Shown here: in pieces, positions 57,585 to 64,000 of the stretch
How the letters are laid out: the number at the start of each line of letters is the position of its first letter
Numbering within the stretch: position 1 is the stretch's first letter
DNA from: Nereocystis luetkeana
Lineage: Eukaryota; Sar; Phaeophyceae; Laminariales; Laminariaceae
Reading direction: 5' to 3'
Assembly (NCBI GenBank): GCA_031213475.1
Contig: JARUPZ010000018.1
Coordinates: 4,687,680-4,751,679 of the forward strand
DNA: 64,000 bases
Translations under genes and position numbers: made by a program
The notes under the pieces: model-generated
Seen by the model: only the letters and a program-made list of their open reading frames with translations
The model's database searches: none
Told to the model about the DNA's origin: nothing

Positions 57585-58205
57585 GCTCGGGAGCTGGGGG
57601 CGATCTGGAGAGGATTGACAACACCTACCGGGAATAGAACCGCCTCGTTTTTTTAGCTCACTTTTCGCTTTTCTGTAGGCACTTTCTCGCCCTCCCGAAG
57701 TTGCGGGTGGCATGGCGATGGCTTTCGTTGACGATTTATCCCTGCCCCTAAAGGCTAGGCCTTATTTTCTTTCTCTTTTCTGACGTACCTTGCCGGCTTC
57801 GTTGCCTTGCCATTCAGAGGTGTAGGAGTGGGTTTTGAGGAGCCGCATCTTCGACTCATGTTCTAGCTTGTGGAATCGGGGTTTCCACGAATTCCCCATA
57901 ATTCTGAATATACGGCTCATCAGAGTGGGCTAGTGTTATGATACTGCCTTGAATAAGGTTGAAAGCCCGGTAATTACTTGAGTTCAGGTATTGGGATCGT
58001 ATTTGTAGTACTTGGGAGACGAACCTTAGATGGAAAACCAGGGGGTTTTCCGGCGAGACACGAGCTTGGCTCTCAGTCTCCGCATGCGCAAAAGAAATGA
58101 GCTGCTCTTCTTCGTCTCGAAGCAAACAACGCACGTGAGTGCTAACGAGTACCGACTTAATAGGCAAACGTGCCCAGGGATACAAAGTGTCCCGACCTTG
58201 ATCTT
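57585..58205 (+). repeat. rep-P, most complete copy
   Basis: From CTCGGGAGCTGGGGGCGATC through TTTTGAGGAGCCGCATCTTCG and GGTTGAAAGCCCGGTAATTAC to CAAAGTGTCCCGACCTTG. ~620 bp. No ends or coding frame identify its class. Confidence 0.72.
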
Positions 58206-58510
58206 AACAATTGATATTAGCGACCGACTTTATATATTTTAATTTCCGATTTAATCAAATCGGCAATTTGACGGAGATTTGAGCAAAACTATGGGTTGTG
58301 AAGGTCGTTTTGTACCAGTATATACGAAAACCTTACGCTTCACCGCATTCATACGCGCTGGGAGATTTCTGGGAATCGTCTGTATACCGAAAATGCGTGG
58401 AATATTTATCATTCGTCAGCCAAAATTACCTATTTTAGCCGATCTTGACCGGTCTCGAGATTTTTGTTGCTCGGTGCATACTGGTAGCTACGTGACCACT
58501 TTAAGTTTAT
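58206..58510. other. Unassigned
   Basis: AT-rich; I see nothing supportable. Confidence 0.4.
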
Positions 58511-59066
58511 TTAGTGTTGAAAGCCGTTTTTCTTTCTCGCGCTCAGCCTCGACTCCCCTTGTCTTTTGCAGATGGCTACCTGCGTGGCAACCGAGACTAT
58601 CTGCAAGAGGCGCTCCTTACACATCCCTTTTCTAGCAAGGGGTCCTCCACCCCTTTCCCTCGCTGCTATCTTCTCCACCGAGGCGCCCAATATTTCCACC
58701 CCTGAGAAAATGGCAAGCTTACGGCTACGTTTGTTTGACGATCCACCCATGTCCCGGACGAGCGCAGCGAGTGTTCGCGCTTCGCGCGCCTTGGAGGTAG
58801 AGACAACTGATCCCACGTGGTCAGCACCCCCCCCCCTCACGCTGGAGTGCCCACGCTTGCAAGTCTGCGTGGGCTACATCCAGAAGGATGGGCATGGACA
58901 TGTCGCGGCCCTCCGCACTCCCGTATGGACATGTCGCGGCCCTCCCGGCTCCCGTATTCTGCGCGTCCCGACGACCTCCTCTCCTGATGACGATGCCCAT
59001 CCTCAGCCTCCCACCCGCCGTGAGGGTCTCCTCGTTTTCGACATTTGATGAGGGGTGCCTAGCCAC
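58511..59066 (-). pseudogene. Uncharacterised frame, two parts joined at a G9 run
   Basis: Minus-strand frames 59066-58821 (ending LDVAHADLQAWALQREGGG) and 58840-58511 (starting RGGGADHVGSVVSTSKAREA) meet at a nine-base G run (58829-58837 on the complementary strand), so a single-base change there would give one frame of about 185 codons. Both parts look protein-like (AREARTLAALVRDMGG, KRSRKLAIFSGVEILG). I do not recognise the family. A plus-strand frame overlaps, and GC-richness alone can open frames, so confidence is low. Confidence 0.3.
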
Positions 59067-60734
59067 TCGAGTGTGCTGGGAGATCGAGTGGAGAAACGGA
59101 TTGGTGCTGGTTCATCTTGCGCTCCCGCTTTTAGGCCAGATGCGCGCCTGACGCGTGCCCACGTCTACTGCGTCGCAACAGGGACACACCTCGCCGCTGC
59201 GTACTCCTCAACTCCCGCCATCAGTCTTCATATCACCCACGAAGTCTGAAGGGGGTATATCGTCCGGACCGAGCCCGTTGGCCACGCCCGCCGAAGGAAA
59301 AATATTGTAACTTCAGCCTCCTGGAGTCTCCTGTAAGTTAGGCTTGGCGAAGGCTCTTGTCTCCACGCGGCCTAGCGGGTTGTTCGATCCCGGCGAACGT
59401 ACCGCCTCTGGGAGCTGGCCCAGGGAAGCTGTGTGCGTGGCGTGGCGGCAATAGTTGACCAGCTTATGCCCAATGTTTTTGTTGGGCTTTCCGGGAGTCA
59501 GCTGTGATTGTGTCGTGCGCTACGTGCCTGTTGACCTCCGAGGGCCTTGGGACGGCGCCCTCCTCTGTGCCGAGTCTCTGCGTAGTCCAGACGAGATTCA
59601 GGGGCCAAGGCTGGCCACCTCTTCCTTTCGGACCCCCCGAATTTCCGGAACAGCCTCAGGCTCTCTTTAGGCTGGGCGATGATGGTCGACTCAGGGAACG
59701 CACTCCTTACTCGGTATCCCAGCGGTGTCGGTAAGGTCCGCCAGAATCTCCGGTAACATCTCGACCCTGCACCCAAATAGCAGCGGACATTCCCCTCGCT
59801 TCCGCGGGCGGTAACCCCAACCCTCCTACCCCTCGTCGAGAGGCGCGCTTGGGATTTAGCGCACGAGGTTGCTTCAATGTCAACTGGTCACCCGGGCAGC
59901 CCCCCTGGAAAAAAAGTTGAACCTCCACCGATCCCGGTAGCTCAATGGTTGTTTTCGCACACCCAAAACGCCCCGCAGTCTGCCCTCCTGCGTGCTTCAA
60001 GGGGCCAAATCGTCGCGTTGCCGGCCCCCGTCCCCTGCGTCCTGGGGGGCTCTCCAGCTGGTGCCGAACCGTTTGTTAACGTAGGCCCGCTGTCATTCCT
60101 TATGTTTCTTCTCCCCTCGGATCTTGGGCTCTCCGCTGTTCTTTCTCTCCGCAATCCGTCGGTTTGTACCCCGCTCGTTTCCGATGCTTCATTCCCCTCG
60201 TTATTTCCACCCTCTCTCCTGGCTACGCTCCCTCTACCTCCCCCCTCGCCACTAGGCCAGCACTGTGACGTTCGCGACCCCCTCCAAGATCCCCTCGGTC
60301 GGCCCCGTCTAGCCCTTGCGACCGATCTTTCATCCCGCCCTCGCTGCTAGGTGCAGACGCTGCCACCCCGAGTGTTGCAGAAGCGACCCTGGGACTTGTG
60401 CGGGGGCTTCCCGATTATCCCGTTGGTGTGTTGTCCCTGTCTTCAGTGGTCTGGTGGCTCTCTGAGGCACCCCCAGTAGTGTCTCCTCGCCCCAGCTGCC
60501 CCTTTTTTAACGGATCGCTCTCCAGCGACCCGTTCGCTTCCTCCAGGAGCGCCGCCACCACCGTCGGAAAATGAGGCCGCGCAACACTCTCCTCCAACGC
60601 GTGTTGAGCCCCGGGGGGCCCATCTTGTCAGACATTGCTCCCACTCGGCGTCGAGGTCCGCCAGGTACTCCCGGAAGGGAAGTCCAATGTAGAGACCTCC
60701 GATTTGGTAGTCAAACTAAAATATCCATTGCGCC
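59067..60734. other. GC-rich, coding-like, unassigned
   Basis: Several open frames on both strands (for example minus strand 60597-60415 with ALLEEANGSLESDPL) but no conserved family or convincing exon borders. A short duplication of GACATGTCGCGGCCCTCC lies just upstream (58890-58945). It may be a decayed ORF1-like gene of a retroelement or a host gene remnant. Confidence 0.35.
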
Positions 60735-60803
60735 ACTACTACTATTAATAGTAGTACTACTATCACTGCTACCACTACTACTAGTTACTACTACTACTAT
60801 TAA

Positions 60804-60862
<59 letters not shown>
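60735..60862 (+). repeat. (ACT)n microsatellite with TATTAATA sites
   Basis: About 35 ACT units with two embedded TATTAATA motifs (60743, 60797). Confidence 0.92.
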
Positions 60863-60999
60863 ATCCTTCAACTACTGTGCTGCTCACCTACGAGCACGTA
60901 GCATATGTACTCGTAGTTTTCCTCTGCGAGTACCCAGCAAATAATGTGTACCTACATTACAGCACTGTAGCATGCATCGCATCATGTTCGCCAGCAGCA

Positions 61000-61118
61000 G
61001 CAGCAGCAACAACAACAGTAGTAGCAACAGCAGCAGCGGCAGCAACAAAAACAGCAGCAGCAACAATAAAGAGCAACAACAATAAATCAGTAGCAGCAAC
61101 ATCCAACAGCTGCGCCAA

Positions 61119-61180
<62 letters not shown>

Positions 61181-61203
61181 GCAGCAGCAGCAAGCAGCAG
61201 AGT
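61000..61203 (+). repeat. (CAG/CAA)n microsatellite
   Basis: CAG and CAA units, with a pure CAG tract at 61123-61180. The poly-Gln, poly-Ser and poly-Leu frames through it are artefacts. Confidence 0.95.
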
Positions 61204-62497
61204 TAGAATGCCAATACACGTATACATGCATGCGCGTACATGCCATACGCCTCATGTTGGGTTCCTCTCCTCCACGGCGCAGAGCAGCTTTCAAGCTCCA
61301 AAAACACCCCTCGCCTTGCACACCCTCGGCGCTGATTCCGCCCACTGCGAGGTTCCGCCGCGTTTCGGTGCTCGCACACTCTCCCTCTCTGATCGCTTTC
61401 GATCCGCTCAAACCCTCGCGAGCGGGCGCAGCGATGACGGGAGCTCACATATAGCTCCGCTCGCCGGACCGGTCGTTGTAGACTGCTGGTTCGTTGGGGC
61501 TGCCGTTCCTCTGCCACACGGCCGCCTCCGTGTCTCTGTTTGTCGTGTTCTCACACGCGATGCATACCAGGTATATTTTATTTTCCCATTTTCCCTAGAT
61601 TTCTCACTCTTTTATTTACGTATCCTTTTCTCTCCTTCCTTGTTTCTTCTCAAAATCCCCCTACCCTGAGCTCCCGACAGGTGCGCCGGCGCCAACCCGT
61701 TGTTGTTGTCGTTGTACACTATGCGTCTTATCTTAGCTTGTCCACCCTCTGGTACGCTGTATCATATCCCCCCATCACGCATTCTGCGCACTGATTTATT
61801 TACCAGGTAGCATTTTTAGCAAAAAAACATCAGCTAGCTGCCGACGTCAAGTCAACTCACTCAGTGTCTCTTTTCAGCTAGCCCGCGACACAAACACCAC
61901 AAGGCCCTGGTATGTATAGCAAACAACTCCCCGGGGCATCATCCAGCGTCATCAGGAAAACGCAAGGAGGTTAGGAGTAGGAAGCAGTAGGCAGGACCCT
62001 AGAACGCAAGGACCTCATCGTCCAAAATGCGGCGCAATTACGTAGAAAAGCGGCCCAATTATTGCTGCGGTGCCTGTTCGAGTAGCGGTGACGTTTCCCA
62101 ACGAGCAATCCAATCTGCGGCAAAGATGTCGGTTGACAGTCAAGTTTATACCTTGGTACAAGTTTTGGCCTCTCTCAAAGGCCAATAAAAATCTGAATAT
62201 ACTAGTTCTAGTGTTGGAGTTCCATGACAGATTGTCTGTCAAGCGGTTCAAAGTCTGTCAACCGACATCATTGAATCTGCCGAAGACGAAAGATACATTC
62301 ATGAGACAGAATTTGAAGACCGCTTGCTGTCTGCTGCTTCATGAAGGCTAGGCAGAGGGGTCGGCTCTCGCCAAGGCTGCCACGTCGGCAGGTAATAAAG
62401 GGCAGGTAGATCCCGCTCGTCTTGCCGCCCGCAGAAACAACGCTTACTTTCGGAGCCCTCAAGGCATCCCTCCCCACGTCGATCTCTCGTGTTACTA
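61204..62497. other. Unassigned; possible inverted-repeat element 62105-62285
   Basis: No gene. CAATCTGCGGCAAAGATGTC plus GGTTGACAG (62109-62137) and CTGTCAACC plus GACATCATTGAATCTGCCG (62253-62281) form an inverted pair around ~115 bases, perhaps a single MITE copy. Confidence 0.45.
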
Positions 62498-62602
62498 TTA
62501 CGGGGGACCATAGTTAATAGGACCTGTCGTATACATAAAAACCTATATATTTCAACATTTCTACTAACAATATTTGGTCCTATTAACTATGGTCCCCCGT
62601 AA
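62498..62602 (+). mobile_element. TA-MITE, near-consensus
   Basis: Perfect terminal repeats, TA at 62496-62497 and 62603-62604, internal CCTATATATTTCAACATT with no scar. The best reference copy with 41825-41929. Confidence 0.95.
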
Positions 62603-62604
62603 TA

Positions 62605-63785
62605 CTGTACGTGGTGTCGATGTCGATATCTCGCTGTACTTGAGCTTACGCAACTACCAGGTATAATAAGTACGTACGAGTACTGCTGTAAAGCATTATA
62701 CTTGAGTTTTAAATTTGGAAAGCAGCAGTACGAGTATACGACGTATACATAATATGTAGACTACAGGTACGTACGTAGTATATAATAAATAAGCATAACG
62801 TTAGCCGTCGATGTAAAGCCTACTACTACTGTTGTAACTTCTTCGTAATATGGCGAGGCGCACAACAGAGCCAGCCGTCGAAACAATCTGGTGTTTGTAT
62901 CATACCATGCATGCAGGAGAAGTACAACATGCTACATTGCCCGCCACCTATAATGTTACTATCAATGTGTCTATTAAGAGTTGGTTTAGACGCGCCGCTT
63001 GTTCCGACGTTCTCGTAGTCATATGTATGTGTACGAATTATACGCTTTACCAAAACAGGTAACAGGTAAAAAATGGCATGCGCACCCGCTGCTTGACAAA
63101 ACTATTTATACACGTACCAGGTATGTCACATTTGAATCGCTTCCGAGATGTCCTCTACCTCTCGTTCTTCCTGTGACGCTCGTTTTCTACCACAAATTTC
63201 CCCCACCGGAAAGCGCTCTCGTCTCTCCTCATCGTGCTCGCTCGCTCGCGACTCTAATTCAGTTTGAGGACGGCACTACTATTCATAGGCTTCTTTTGCG
63301 CCGGCAACCATAATGTCAGAAGAAGATGCGGCCACATGCAAGAGCTGCATATTCCGACTGCGATTCGGCTTTCGGAGAGCTATCTACGAGAAACTGTTTT
63401 TGGTGAGGTTCGGTGTTGTTGCTATTACTTACCAGGTACTGCATGTATACCAGGTACCAGGTACTATATAACTATACGGCAGCACAGGACACCTAAATGA
63501 TACACTACGAAGTATTACACAAACGAGCAATAAGAAAAGGCAGGCCGAGATCAATAAACCCTGCAGTCGATATACTGAAATTGCGGTATGGCGTAGACCG
63601 CACCCATCTTCAAATATAAATTCCAGCCTGGGCCAGCTTTCCTGTTTCTTATATATATATTAATGGTACACGCACACATATCATATACCAGGTATATACG
63701 TACACTATTAATAATAGTATGGGTTTCCTTTTGTTTCCGAGGTTTTCTTCTTTCGGGAAAGTTATGAGTGATCCATATTGAAGAT
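62605..63785. other. Unassigned; seven TACCWGGTA motifs
   Basis: No gene recognised. Motifs at about 62655, 63115, 63430, 63447 (doubled), 63684, and 63976 just beyond. Confidence 0.45.
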
Positions 63786-63960
<175 letters not shown>

Positions 63961-64000
63961 TACGAGCACATATCTTGTACCAGGTAGTTTTTTCTTTTCT

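Noticed and set aside
58566..59048. A plus-strand 160-codon gene starting after CTTTTGCAG
   Set aside because: The acceptor-like site is attractive, but the minus-strand frame over the same bases looks more protein-like and no family supports either.

Overview
This is eukaryotic nuclear DNA. Coding exons are split by GT-AG introns, one host gene encodes an RWP-RK transcription factor, and most of the rest is nested, decayed transposable elements and microsatellites. The RWP-RK motif reads RWPHRQ rather than the RWPxRK of land plants, which together with a VHVDD-type Copia reverse transcriptase suggests a stramenopile alga, perhaps a brown alga. That placement is inference. There are no operons, no rRNA and no CRISPR.

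Layout. 1-2.1 kb: two miniature transposons, then unassigned sequence. 2.1-7.8 kb: the RWP-RK gene on the plus strand, three visible exons (2125-2367, 3800-4000, 6537-7799), with a 364-bp TTCC microsatellite in intron 2. 7.8-11.3 kb: almost featureless. 11.7-14.7 kb: a non-LTR retrotransposon (called LINE-A here) with an intact 694-codon reverse transcriptase frame on the minus strand. 15-24 kb: nested repeats, including a 1.4-kb terminal-inverted-repeat transposon that carries a Ty3/gypsy integrase zinc-finger remnant. 24-42 kb: a TAG microsatellite, many short elements and a 2.3-kb Mutator-like element with ~570-bp inverted repeats. 42.9-49.9 kb: a second LINE-A copy split by a 4.6-kb insertion holding a Copia element. 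50-55 kb: 5'-truncated LINE-A tails and a tRNA-derived SINE. 55.5-57.5 kb: a decayed second LINE. 57.5-64 kb: repeats, GC-rich uncharacterised sequence and microsatellites.

Family names below are coined here. TA-MITE: ~105 bp, TTACGGGGGACC ends, TA target duplication, 11 copies. TTAA-MITE: ~90 bp, piggyBac-like CCC...GGG ends at TTAA, about 13 copies. GAGGC-MITE: 230-250 bp, 4-bp duplication, three clean copies. mini-LTR: ~360-bp element with ~80-bp TG...CA repeats and a tRNA-like promoter. rep-P, rep-Q and rep-T: unclassified interspersed repeats.

The most interesting observation is a very short palindrome, TACCWGGTA, which I count about 49 times by eye (about 0.5 expected by chance). Four comparisons between repeat copies show a plain TA in one copy and TA-CCWGG-TA at the same base in another. 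A second motif, TATTAATA (about 26 sites), behaves likewise and matches the predicted excision scar of TA-MITE. I interpret both as scars of TA-specific transposons that have excised, which implies an unseen element with CCWGG-type ends.
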